DNA of 57,370 nucleotides, from assembly GCA_944389475.1 (NCBI GenBank), contig CALXMM010000015.1:1-57370 (forward strand), written 5' to 3'. A model generated the notes under the pieces. That model searched no databases and was not told the origin of the DNA. It worked only from the letters and a program-made list of their open reading frames with translations. The stretch is from an uncultured Clostridia bacterium. GTDB lineage: Bacteria; Bacillota; Clostridia; TANB77; CAG-508. The translations under genes and the position numbers were made by a program. Every line of letters starts with the position of its first letter. The first letter of the stretch is position 1. This document shows positions 26,486 through 34,730 of the stretch, one piece after another.

Positions 26486-27746
26486 TACTTTCTATTTCAA
26501 CACTAATTCCTTGTTCTTCTAGGATTGCTTTAAACTCTTTTTCTATATTTGTTGGCATTAATACAGATGTAAAAGTAAAAAACATTTTATCTCCATATGA
26601 ACATGTTGAACATTTTATTTTTTCTACTCTTTCTGGAGCAATTAGGAATAAAAATTGTTCAATATATTTCTGATATTCTGCTATTATACCAATCCTACCA
26701 ATATTAGAAAGTGTTGTAGTTGTATATTTTCTTATCTCTAAATAACTTAATTTTACAAAAATTTGCTTTAAAAATAGTGGAATAATCCTTATAAAGAAAT
26801 TATTTCCCAACTTAACATTCAAAGACATTGTTTTCATAATTTCTTCTGGTTTTAATAAATTTTCAAAATCATTTTTTACTAATTTTAATATATCATCTAA
26901 ATTATTGTAATCAATCTTATTTCCATCTGCTGTAACGGTTATATAAGAAAAGAAATTGCTTAATGTCTTTGATTTAAAGTATTTCTTTAGGTTTACAGGT
27001 ACACAAATTTTTATTGGTCTATTGTTTTCTTTTTGCTTCATATTTCCCTTATATATTGATTGAATTAATACAGCTGTTAAATATTGAGTCATTGTAACAC
27101 CTTTTTGTTTAGTTATTTCTTTTAATTTTGTTAAATCTAGAATTTCATGAGTCGCTCTAATTGCATCAAAAGGTATTTTTCTTCCTTTCAAAATATATGC
27201 TTTTTTACTCTTTATATTATTTTTAGCTTTTTTATTATAATTTTTCAAATAACTATCTTCTATATTATAATCAAATTTTCTGTCCGTTCTTAATGCATTT
27301 TTAAAATCATTAGCATAAACAATCTCTATGTATTGATAAACTATCTCTTTAAAAAATTGTATAGCACTATTTCCATCTGTTAATGAATGAAAAATATCTA
27401 TGTTTATTTTTTTATCGAAATATGTAACTTTAAAAAGATAATCATTATTAGTAATTTGGTCAATATACTTACATGGATAATCTTTTTCCTCTTCTATCAC
27501 GACTTTTTTATCATTATATTCAAAGTAATACCAAAAGAATCCTTTTTTTAACCTTACTTTAAAAAATATAAATTTGCTAAGTGCTCCATTTACCGCTTTT
27601 TCTAATGAACTAGGAATAACTTTTTCCTTCATAACAGCAGATATCCTGAAAACACTGCTATATTTTCTACTAGATGATAAAGGAAATATTTTTGCTGAAT
27701 TATCTAATCTTCTCCACATTAATTCTTTCTTTTCTTTTTTCTTCAT
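26475..27746 (-). CDS. condensation-domain/alcohol acetyltransferase-like protein
   Basis: 423 residues in the chloramphenicol-acetyltransferase/condensation superfamily. The catalytic motif appears as FHSLTDGNSAIQFF, keeping the second His and the DG of HHxxxDG. KICVPVNLKKYF and the late TTTLSNIGRIG strand are also family-typical. The acceptor is unknown; a lipid or polyketide-like alcohol is inferred from the neighbouring esterase. AAGGAG precedes the ATG, and it lies 10 bases after the esterase gene. Confidence 0.7.
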   Translation of the reverse strand: MKKKEKKELMWRRLDNSAKIFPLSSSRKYSSVFRISAVMKEKVIPSSLEKAVNGALSKFIFFKVRLKKGFFWYYFEYNDKKVVIEEEKDYPCKYIDQITNNDYLFKVTYFDKKINIDIFHSLTDGNSAIQFFKEIVYQYIEIVYANDFKNALRTDRKFDYNIEDSYLKNYNKKAKNNIKSKKAYILKGRKIPFDAIRATHEILDLTKLKEITKQKGVTMTQYLTAVLIQSIYKGNMKQKENNRPIKICVPVNLKKYFKSKTLSNFFSYITVTADGNKIDYNNLDDILKLVKNDFENLLKPEEIMKTMSLNVKLGNNFFIRIIPLFLKQIFVKLSYLEIRKYTTTTLSNIGRIGIIAEYQKYIEQFLFLIAPERVEKIKCSTCSYGDKMFFTFTSVLMPTNIEKEFKAILEEQGISVEIESNGV

Positions 27747-27756
27747 ATCGAGCTCC

Positions 27757-28665
27757 TTAATTATTCTTTAATAATTCTATCATTTGCTTATATGGTTCTT
27801 CCACTAAAGGATCATTTTTATTATCTTTATATTTATATAATAACCAAATATGTGTTGCTTTTTCTGTCTCGTAAACATTAATTTTTGTTCCAACCTGTTC
27901 TGCTCTTTCTTTTAAAACTTCAACATCTGGATTTAAAATATCATATGTACCTGTAAAAATAGAAACATTTCGTAATTTATCAACAGGTCCATCTACTGGA
28001 TTTACTAAGTAACTATTTATACCATCTTTTCCCGCATAATTTTCTCCGGCTAACTTTAATGCTGCTTTATTTAGCATTGGGTCATTTTTTTCTACTTCAC
28101 TAATCTTAGGATTATTAAGTCTTACATCAAGCCATGGTGAAATTAAAATTGTTTGATTTGGCATTGCAACATTTTCTTCTCCCATTTTTTCTACTAATGC
28201 CAAAGCCAAGCCTCCACCAGCAGAATCTCCCATAACAACAAAATTTTTTATTTCTATTTTTTCTATTATTGCTTTGTATAATGGCTCCATCATATTAAAA
28301 GTATCCACATAATTGTATTCTGGCGTTAGTGGATAATCTGGAAGTATTATTTTACATCCTAATTGATTAATAATATCACTACAAGTTTTCCAATGTTCTT
28401 CTTCTAAATCTGCAACATATGAACCTCCATGTATATACATAATTACTAAATCATTTGTAGCTCCATCCTTTGGCTCCATTACATATACTGGTCTATTCTT
28501 TATTTCATATGTATTTATCCCATATTCATCTTTTATATAATTAGGTATTTTTGCTTTTATATTTCCTTTAAATAAATATATAATTAATATTATTGCTGAT
28601 ATTATTCCAATTAATATTATAGCTACTAATATTTTAACTAGAATAAATAGTCTTGTTGTAGTCAT
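27757..28665 (-). CDS. alpha/beta-hydrolase fold-3 esterase/lipase, membrane-anchored
   Basis: 302 residues from MTTTRLF (GGAAAGG site). An N-terminal helix (about residues 5-30) is followed by an HSL-type hydrolase domain with oxyanion motif IHGGSYV, nucleophile elbow GDSAGGG, Asp in TYDILNPD and His in ATHIWL. An earlier in-frame ATG eleven codons upstream lacks a ribosome site. It is probably the first gene of an esterase-acyltransferase-DUF6320 unit. Confidence 0.82.
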   Translation of the reverse strand: MTTTRLFILVKILVAIILIGIISAIILIIYLFKGNIKAKIPNYIKDEYGINTYEIKNRPVYVMEPKDGATNDLVIMYIHGGSYVADLEEEHWKTCSDIINQLGCKIILPDYPLTPEYNYVDTFNMMEPLYKAIIEKIEIKNFVVMGDSAGGGLALALVEKMGEENVAMPNQTILISPWLDVRLNNPKISEVEKNDPMLNKAALKLAGENYAGKDGINSYLVNPVDGPVDKLRNVSIFTGTYDILNPDVEVLKERAEQVGTKINVYETEKATHIWLLYKYKDNKNDPLVEEPYKQMIELLKNN

Positions 28666-28756
28666 TTCAGTTCCTTTCCATTGCTTATTATCCTGCATAC
28701 AATATATTAAGCTAGTAATATTATTAAAAACTTTACTAGCTTAATATATATATATA

Positions 28757-29881
28757 TTATTTTTGAAAATCTGTTATATCTGATACATTTAATGCAAAAT
28801 ATGGTAAATCCTTATCTTTTTCTTTTATTAATATTATAAATTTATCATCAAAAGAAAAATCTCTACTTTCTTCTGTTGGTGCGGCTGCCCTTGTTACTAC
28901 TGACATACCTGCCTCACTTGTAACCTTTGCGCCTTCTTTATTTAATTCAAAATCGATGTTTTGTATTGCTTTTTCTATAGTAAGTTTAGTACCATCAACA
29001 GTTTCAAACTCTTTATTTTCCAAATCTTTATATTCTTTTTCTGTTTTCATACTAATTTCTGGAATCTTTAAAATATCTGTATCCCCTAATGTAGTACTCC
29101 CCTTATAATTTTGTTTTTCATTATTTATTTTTTGATATACTTGATTAAAATTTTGTGTATTATCTGTTCTACACAAAATTATTTCATCATTTGTAGTAGT
29201 AGCTATAGAAATTGCTTTATCTTTTTCATTATTATAATATAATACACTAACTTGACTTCTAGCCTCTGGATTTGAACTTACTTTTAATCCAAAATAACTA
29301 GTTTTTGTATCTTTACCACCAAAATCACCAGTCTCTAAATCATCAAAAGGTGTATTAAATTTTAAGTCTTTTACAAGCATTGAATATAACAAATATTTTG
29401 TAGTATCTACACTGTTTGAATCCCAATTAAAATTATTTAACAAATCACTTGTTTTTCCAAATTTATTATTTAAATCTGTTTCTATTCGATTTTTCAATTC
29501 TGGCGAAATGATTCCATAAGTTTTATAATAATCCTCTTCTGAAATCATATCAGAAGTAAAATTAGATTTATTAAGATTATCTACACATTCTAATTGAGGT
29601 GAAAATTCGATATCCTGTTTTACAATATCATTTTTTAAATCATTCCAAATTAGTTGAAAAGTACCACACCATACTGCATTTCCTGTTACTTTGTCATCTA
29701 AAGTTGAAATTACTTTTATATTATCATTATCAGTTGTAAAAGCTGGTACTATTGTATTTTGAATAATTTCTTGAGCTTTTTCCGCAATTTGATCATTATA
29801 TTTTCCTATTAAAACAACTATTGCAATGATAATTATTATTAATATAATAAATAATATAATATTAACTTTCTTATTCTCCAT
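28757..29881 (-). CDS. membrane-anchored extracytoplasmic protein, 374 aa
   Basis: Not recognised. One N-terminal helix (about residues 7-27) is followed by an exported domain of about 340 residues with the motif GNAVWCGTFQLIWNDLKND near residue 70 and two Cys residues, in WCGTF and LECVD. The C-terminal end (RDFSFDDKFIILIKEKDKDLPYFALNV) looks like a strand-rich inhibitor or protease-like fold, but I do not claim a family. A GTG three codons earlier is less likely than the ATG after GAGGTGG. Confidence 0.6.
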   Translation of the reverse strand: MENKKVNIILFIILIIIIIAIVVLIGKYNDQIAEKAQEIIQNTIVPAFTTDNDNIKVISTLDDKVTGNAVWCGTFQLIWNDLKNDIVKQDIEFSPQLECVDNLNKSNFTSDMISEEDYYKTYGIISPELKNRIETDLNNKFGKTSDLLNNFNWDSNSVDTTKYLLYSMLVKDLKFNTPFDDLETGDFGGKDTKTSYFGLKVSSNPEARSQVSVLYYNNEKDKAISIATTTNDEIILCRTDNTQNFNQVYQKINNEKQNYKGSTTLGDTDILKIPEISMKTEKEYKDLENKEFETVDGTKLTIEKAIQNIDFELNKEGAKVTSEAGMSVVTRAAAPTEESRDFSFDDKFIILIKEKDKDLPYFALNVSDITDFQK

Positions 29882-29917
29882 ATTTTCCACCTCATTTCAT
29901 TATATGGACTTTATTAA

Positions 29918-30625
29918 CTATTTATTTGCTGACTTTTTTCTTATTAATATTAATGGTGTTTGTTCATGTCCTTGACCTGTTGGGTTATCTCTTATTAAAC
30001 CTTTTAATTCTTCTTCTGTTAATTTAATATCATCTGAATACCCAATTACTTCTTGACCTAAATCATTTGCATCTACTATCATGCAAGAAATACCTAGTTT
30101 GTCATGTATTTCGTTACAAACTTTTGTTGGATTTTCTGGTAATAATATTCCAATATCCCCATATTCCTTCCAAACATGGTCATAGAAGCCATCTAATCCA
30201 CTTACTTCTTGTCCTACAATTTCATAGAAAACTCCTTTTTTACCAAATAATTTTGTTACTGCACTAGCTAAACTTGCCCACAATACTTTTGGTAAACCTA
30301 CTTGATTAATAGCAAATTGCATTTTTATTGGCTCTCCAACACCAACACCAGCAGTAGTTTTATGTGCAAATTTAGATAAAAATTTAGCCCAAAATCCTAC
30401 TTTTATATCTTCTCTTTTTAATACTCTATTTTGACATAATGCTATAATTTTTTCACTACTTGAAACAATATCCCCCTCTTGATATATAGGTAAAACATAT
30501 TCTTTAAATAAATCTATATAACTATCTCCTTGTTTTACAAATCTTGTTTTTATTGCATGTCTTAAATATACTTCTCCATTAACCTCAATTTCTACATTTT
30601 TTCCTTCATTTGCATGAAATTCCAT
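29918..30625 (-). CDS. CofE-like (F420-0:gamma-glutamyl ligase domain) protein
   Basis: 235 residues resembling the F420-0:gamma-glutamyl ligase fold: TRFVKQGDS at the N-terminus, EKIIALCQNR, a GVGVGEPIKMQFA segment, and a C-terminal GKKGVFYEIVGQEVSGLDGF stretch. No F420 biosynthesis gene lies nearby, and Firmicutes of this type normally do not make F420, so the real substrate is probably different. It precedes the anchored exported protein on the same strand, 36 bases away. Confidence 0.6.
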   Translation of the reverse strand: MEFHANEGKNVEIEVNGEVYLRHAIKTRFVKQGDSYIDLFKEYVLPIYQEGDIVSSSEKIIALCQNRVLKREDIKVGFWAKFLSKFAHKTTAGVGVGEPIKMQFAINQVGLPKVLWASLASAVTKLFGKKGVFYEIVGQEVSGLDGFYDHVWKEYGDIGILLPENPTKVCNEIHDKLGISCMIVDANDLGQEVIGYSDDIKLTEEELKGLIRDNPTGQGHEQTPLILIRKKSANK

Positions 30626-30754
30626 CGTAATCCAACCTTTCTTATTTTTTTGTTATTTTATCCCTAATTTATATTTTTTTCAATACTAAAATTAATTTTA
30701 TATTCTTGGACATACTTATTATACTATATTACTTTTAAAATTCAACTAATTTTC

Positions 30755-30783
30755 TTGTATAATCTAGCAATAAATGTTAAAAT
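30755..30783 (+). promoter_or_regulatory. promoter of the DUF6483-like gene
   Basis: TTGTAT, 17 bases, TAAAAT, 25 bases ahead of the start codon. Confidence 0.4.
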
Positions 30784-30807
30784 GTTTTTCGAAAGGAGAA
30801 ATGTATT

Positions 30808-31173
30808 ATGTACAAAAAAGATTGGTTATTAGATCAGATAGATGATTTAGTTGAATTTTTAGCAAAAGTTTTCTTAAATCAAACTAATACAGAATACATT
30901 CCAGAAAATATTATAAATTCAACTTCTGATGAATTATATAATTCTCTAGATAAATTACTTAATGAAAATAAAATTAATGAAGCAGAAAATTTACTATTTG
31001 ACAAAGTTGATCCTAAAAATCCTAAACATTTGTCCATAGCCCTAAATTTTTATGATAAATTAAATAAATTAAATGATGATACTTTAGAATCTGCTAATTA
31101 TTCACGTGAAGAAATAAATCAAGGATTATATGATATCTTAGATAAATTTGGAATTAAATTAGATATAAAATAG
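30808..31173 (+). CDS. DUF6483-like helical protein, 121 aa
   Basis: All-helical, acidic 121-residue cytoplasmic protein with no signal or membrane segment. The beginning (KKDWLLDQIDDLVEFLAKVFL) and the TPR-like middle (LLNENKINEAENLLFDKVD) resemble the small Clostridial family I know as DUF6483. Function unknown. AAAGGAG precedes the ATG. It is a single-gene unit, with a terminator that begins in its stop region. Confidence 0.6.
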   Translation: MYKKDWLLDQIDDLVEFLAKVFLNQTNTEYIPENIINSTSDELYNSLDKLLNENKINEAENLLFDKVDPKNPKHLSIALNFYDKLNKLNDDTLESANYSREEINQGLYDILDKFGIKLDIK

Positions 31174-31204
31174 CTCTTTTAGAAAAACTAAATGAGCTAT
31201 TTTT
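31167..31204 (+). terminator. terminator of the DUF6483-like gene
   Basis: AAAATAGCTC / GAGCTATTTT stem with a 17-base loop then TTTTTG. It overlaps the stop codon. Confidence 0.75.
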
Positions 31205-31210
31205 TTGTTT

Positions 31211-31813
31211 TTACCCCAATGTAGTGTCCAAAATCATCATTACTAGAAAACCTACAGCAAGTCCTATTGTTCCAATATTTGTATGTTTTCCTTCTTGTGA
31301 TTCCGGTATTAGTTCATCAGCTACAACATAAATCATTGCTCCAGCAGCAAAAGATAATAAATAAGGTAATATTTGAACTACTAATTGAGCAAATAATATA
31401 GTTATTACTGAACCAATTGGCTCTACTATTCCAGAAAGACTTCCATATACAAAGGATCTTTTTTTAGTAAGTCCTTCATTTTTTAATGGCATAGAAACAA
31501 TAGCACCTTCTGGAATATTTTGTAATGCAATACCTACTGCCAATGCTAATGCTCCTGATATTGTCATTCCTGTATTTCCAATTAAGAAACCTGCTAAAAC
31601 AACTCCTACAGTCATTCCCTCTGGAATATTGTGCAAAGTTACTGCAAATAATAATTTTGTGCTTTTCTTATAATTAGATTTTAAACCCTCGGGCTCCTTA
31701 CTATCTACATGTTGATGTGGTACAAGCACATCCAAAAGTAAAAGGAATCCAATTCCAAGCATAAATCCAATAGTTACTGGCACCCATTTATAATTTCCTT
31801 CGGTCATATCCAT
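31211..31813 (-). pseudogene. ZIP-family metal transporter, N-terminus lost
   Basis: The 200-residue open part holds the metal-site helices TLHNIPEGMTVGV and IALQNIPEGAIVS, and the end of the ZIP fold, but lacks the first two helices that full ZIP proteins of about 260 residues have. A start with GAAGGGG site at 31845 opens MQVAIALLIPLW, a typical ZIP beginning, then stops in a different frame. ZIP proteins often carry LLIP twice, in helix 1 and at the end of helix 2. A deletion between two such coding repeats with one base lost would explain the structure. It could also be an assembly error. Confidence 0.55.
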
Positions 31814-31956
31814 AAAGGAATTAGCAAAGCAATTGCTACCTGCATTTTTACCCCTTCTTTCACATAATCTATTATACTTTTTTTGACTATAAAAACAATC
31901 TTTTTATAATAAATAAACTAAAAAACAAATTTTATATTTCTTAGTTATACCGAAAA

Positions 31957-31988
31957 AAATAACCACATCAAAAAAATGTGGTTATTTA
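31957..31988 (-). terminator. terminator of the 78-residue orphan gene
   Basis: Perfect AAATAACCACAT / ATGTGGTTATTT stem with a seven-base loop, followed by TTTTTTCGG on the minus strand. Confidence 0.85.
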
Positions 31989-32014
31989 GGAGATTAGCCT
32001 GCTAGGAAAATGGT

Positions 32015-32251
32015 TCAGCTAAAAAGCCAATGAAAAAAATCCTTAATCCTACTAAGCCTAGTCCTTCTTTCGAAGTAGATTATCGGACTTACATTTATTG
32101 GTGCTCCAAGCTTACCATCATCCTTTTCCACCCTATCAAAAAACTGACAGGCAATTGCAGGTCCCGGATTGTGTACCACCCTTTCATTTATTTCTTCAAC
32201 TAAGACCTTTTTTCCAGGGTAATACCACTTAACAAAGGTGTATGATTTCAT
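32015..32251 (-). CDS. hypothetical 78-residue protein (orphan)
   Basis: From MKSYTFVKWYYPGKK, the protein is soluble and basic at both ends, with VHNPGPAIACQFFDRV in the middle and an amphipathic RIKDFFHWLFS tail. No family recognised. The longest frame starts 18 codons earlier, but AAAGGAG lies 4-8 bases ahead of this ATG. GC content is visibly higher than its neighbours. It has its own promoter (32334-32362), leader hairpins and terminator, and is divergent from the TPM-domain gene. Confidence 0.6.
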   Translation of the reverse strand: MKSYTFVKWYYPGKKVLVEEINERVVHNPGPAIACQFFDRVEKDDGKLGAPINVSPIIYFERRTRLSRIKDFFHWLFS

Positions 32252-32333
32252 GGTTCTCCTTTTTTTGTTGTTCACTATCATAATGATAATGAGTGAATAA
32301 AACAATGTAGCGTTATATTAACGAACTACATAT

Positions 32334-32362
32334 ATTATAGCATATTTTACATAAAGTATCAA
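32334..32362 (-). promoter_or_regulatory. promoter of the 78-residue orphan gene
   Basis: TTGATA, 17-base spacer containing TTTATGTAAA, TATAAT. Downstream the leader contains ATGTAG / CTACAT with an inner CGTTA / TAACG, and a second hairpin that ends in the bases before AAAGGAG. Confidence 0.75.
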
Positions 32363-32378
32363 CAGTTTATTATTTTGA

Positions 32379-32407
32379 TTGAAAAATGCTATAAAATATG
32401 CTATTAT
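32379..32407 (+). promoter_or_regulatory. promoter of the TPM-domain lipoprotein
   Basis: TTGAAA, 17 bases, TATTAT. Its -35 box is only 16 bases from that of the divergent orphan gene. The leader holds CTTTCT / AGAAAG overlapping the AGAAAGGA ribosome site. Confidence 0.65.
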
Positions 32408-32462
32408 ATATGGGATAAATGTTTTATTTATATTCATTCTTTCTAAATAGAAAGGACCAAAA

Positions 32463-33188
32463 ATGAAAAAAATGCGGTTATTTTCATTAATAGGACTTTT
32501 TCTTGTTCTATTTTCTGTTATTGGATTTACAAGTGGATGTTCTTCTAATGAAAATATTTCTGTTCCTGAAATTCAAAAAAATGTCTTTGTTTATGACCAA
32601 GACAACATAATTAATGATGGAACAGAAAAAGACCTAAATTCAATGCTCACAGATTTAAAGGAAAAAACAAATGTCGAATTTATAGTTATGTCAGTTAAAA
32701 GTTTAAGTGGTTACTCTATAAGAGATTACTCTAATGAAGTTTTTAACAAACTTCATATTGGTGAGGATAATAATAATGGACTATTACTTCTCTTTTCTCG
32801 TTCTAATAATGCTGTTAGAATTAAAGCAAGTAACGGTCTTAAAGACATTCTTACCACATCCAAGTGTAGTCATATACTAACTAACTATTTCATACCTTAT
32901 CGCAACAATAATGAGTACACAAAAGCTACTAAACTTTCCATTGAAGCAATCCTCAATGTTCTTTGTGCTGAATATAATATTTCAATCAATGGATTGGATA
33001 GTAGTATTCAAATAAGCATAAAAAGTAGTATTAGCAAAAGCACAGAAATAATAATAACAACTATTTTTGTTGTTTCTCTATTTATTTTCTTTGTTTTTGT
33101 AACTGTGTACAATCATCGTAGTGAAAGGCATAATTCAAGGCATTCTTATTTGACTTTCTATGATAAGAATTATAGAAAATTCAAATGA
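32463..33188 (+). CDS. TPM-domain (YgcG-like) lipoprotein
   Basis: 241 residues. A lipoprotein signal ends FTSGC (lipobox, Cys near residue 26). A TPM_phosphatase-type domain (about residues 38-160) starts VFVYDQDNIINDGTEKDLNS and contains GEDNNNGLLLLFSRSNNAVRIKASNGL. A single helix near residue 195-217 is followed by a basic, His/Arg-rich tail. An anchor at both ends is unusual for a lipoprotein. Function unknown in this family beyond envelope maintenance. Less AT-rich than its neighbours, with its own promoter and terminator. Confidence 0.75.
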   Translation: MKKMRLFSLIGLFLVLFSVIGFTSGCSSNENISVPEIQKNVFVYDQDNIINDGTEKDLNSMLTDLKEKTNVEFIVMSVKSLSGYSIRDYSNEVFNKLHIGEDNNNGLLLLFSRSNNAVRIKASNGLKDILTTSKCSHILTNYFIPYRNNNEYTKATKLSIEAILNVLCAEYNISINGLDSSIQISIKSSISKSTEIIITTIFVVSLFIFFVFVTVYNHRSERHNSRHSYLTFYDKNYRKFK

Positions 33189-33218
33189 GCTTTAAATATG
33201 TATGCATTTGAATGTATT

Positions 33219-33259
33219 AAAAAAGTAAGGAAAACTAACTAGTTTTCCTTACTTTTTTA
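33219..33259. terminator. terminator after the TPM-domain gene
   Basis: AAAAGTAAGGAAAACTA / TAGTTTTCCTTACTTTT nearly perfect stem followed by TTAATAC, with A/T runs both ways. Between here and 33548 the only features I see are tRNA-Leu and its promoter. Confidence 0.8.
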
Positions 33260-33309
33260 ATACAAATTGTGATAGCTCCCTTGAGCCACATCACATGGTT
33301 ATGTTTGCT

Positions 33310-33392
33310 TGGTACCGATGGTGGGACTCGAACCCACATGGTTTCCCGCCAGATTTTGAGTCTGGTGCGTCTGCCAATTCCGCCACATCGGC
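33310..33392 (-). tRNA. tRNA-Leu (anticodon CAA)
   Basis: Minus-strand class II tRNA with GCCGATG / CATCGGT acceptor, GTTCGAGTC T-arm, long variable arm and anticodon loop CTCAAAA between CCAGA and TCTGG. CCA is encoded. Confidence 0.95.
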
Positions 33393-33411
33393 ATATATAA
33401 CTCGCCTTTTA

Positions 33412-33440
33412 ATAATAACAAATTTATTCTTAAAAGGCAA
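33412..33440 (-). promoter_or_regulatory. promoter of tRNA-Leu
   Basis: TTGCCT, 17 bases, TATTAT on the minus strand, about 20 bases ahead of the mature 5' end. Confidence 0.65.
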
Positions 33441-33548
33441 GCATTTTTCATTATTTTTTCAATGCCTTTCTAATTTTCTAAATAATTTTTACATTTTAAG
33501 TAGGCATATCTTCTAATTTCTAAATATTATTTAAAGTTCTATTTAATA

Positions 33549-34730
33549 TTACTCAATTATTAAATCTTTAAAACTTTTTCCATTTTCCAATGTAGGATAA
33601 TTAAATATATCTAAAACTGTTGCAGAAATATCAGCATAGGTATCTCTTACTCCTATATTAATTCCACTTTTAATATTTTTTCCATACATTAAAATTGGTA
33701 TATACTCCCTATCATGGTCAGTACTTGGAGTTGAAGGGTCATTTCCATGGTCTGCTGTTACAATAAGCATATCATCTTCATTCATAGCCCCAATTATTTC
33801 TGGTAATTTATTGTCAAAATATTCTAAAGCTTTTGCATACCCTTCAACATTATTTCTATGACCATATAACATATCAAAATCTACTAAATTTGTAAAAATT
33901 AATTTTGCAGATTGATTATTTTTTATTTCATTTATAGTTTTTTCTATTCCATCTGCATTACCTTCTGTATGAATAGCTTTTGATATGCCTCTTCCAGAAA
34001 ATAAATCTTGTATTTTTCCTATTGCTACTACCTCATTATTATTTTCATGTAATACATCCAACATTGTTTTTCCAAACTCTGGTGACTCAAAATCTTTTCT
34101 ATTATATGTTCTTGTAAAATTATCAGCTCTATCTCCAACAAATGGTCTTGCTATAACGGTTCCAATATTATATTCTTTACTACTAAGCATTTCTCTAGCA
34201 ATTCTACATAATTCATATAATTTTTCTACAGGAATTATATCTTCATGTGCTGCAATTTGAAAAACACTATCTGCTGAAGTATAAATTATTGGATAACCTG
34301 TTCTTATATGTTCCTCTCCATATTGCTTTAATAATTCTGTTCCAGAACCAACTCCATTGTATAATGTTCCCTTTAGACCTGTTTTTTCTTTAAATTCATC
34401 AATCATCTTTGTTTGGAATCCATTTGGATATGTTTTAAAAGGTTCCTTCTTTACATAACCACATATCTCCCAATGACCAACTGGACTATTTTTTCCAGCA
34501 GATTTTTCTGCAGCTTTACCAAAAATTCCAATAGGTTTTTCTTCCTTTTCTGGTACTGTTACTCCATCAATATTATATAGTCCTAGCTTTTTCATATTAT
34601 TTAATTTTGGTTTAGCCAATTCATAAATATGTCCCAATGTATTTGCACCTACATCTCCATATTTATCCGCATCTGGCAATTCTCCTACTCCAAAGCTATC
34701 TAAAACAATAATAATAGCTCTATTTATCAT
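33549..34730 (-). CDS. deoB: phosphopentomutase
   Basis: Interconverts ribose/deoxyribose 1- and 5-phosphates in nucleoside catabolism. 393 residues from MINRAIIIVLDSFG, with metal-binding DSFGVGELPDA, the Thr region GKNSPVGHWE, and TADHGNDPSTPSTDHDRE near the C-terminus. The longest frame starts seven codons earlier, but AAGGAGG sits there and fits this ATG. The start overlaps the end of the upstream 777-residue gene by 11 bases. Confidence 0.96.
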   Translation of the reverse strand: MINRAIIIVLDSFGVGELPDADKYGDVGANTLGHIYELAKPKLNNMKKLGLYNIDGVTVPEKEEKPIGIFGKAAEKSAGKNSPVGHWEICGYVKKEPFKTYPNGFQTKMIDEFKEKTGLKGTLYNGVGSGTELLKQYGEEHIRTGYPIIYTSADSVFQIAAHEDIIPVEKLYELCRIAREMLSSKEYNIGTVIARPFVGDRADNFTRTYNRKDFESPEFGKTMLDVLHENNNEVVAIGKIQDLFSGRGISKAIHTEGNADGIEKTINEIKNNQSAKLIFTNLVDFDMLYGHRNNVEGYAKALEYFDNKLPEIIGAMNEDDMLIVTADHGNDPSTPSTDHDREYIPILMYGKNIKSGINIGVRDTYADISATVLDIFNYPTLENGKSFKDLIIE

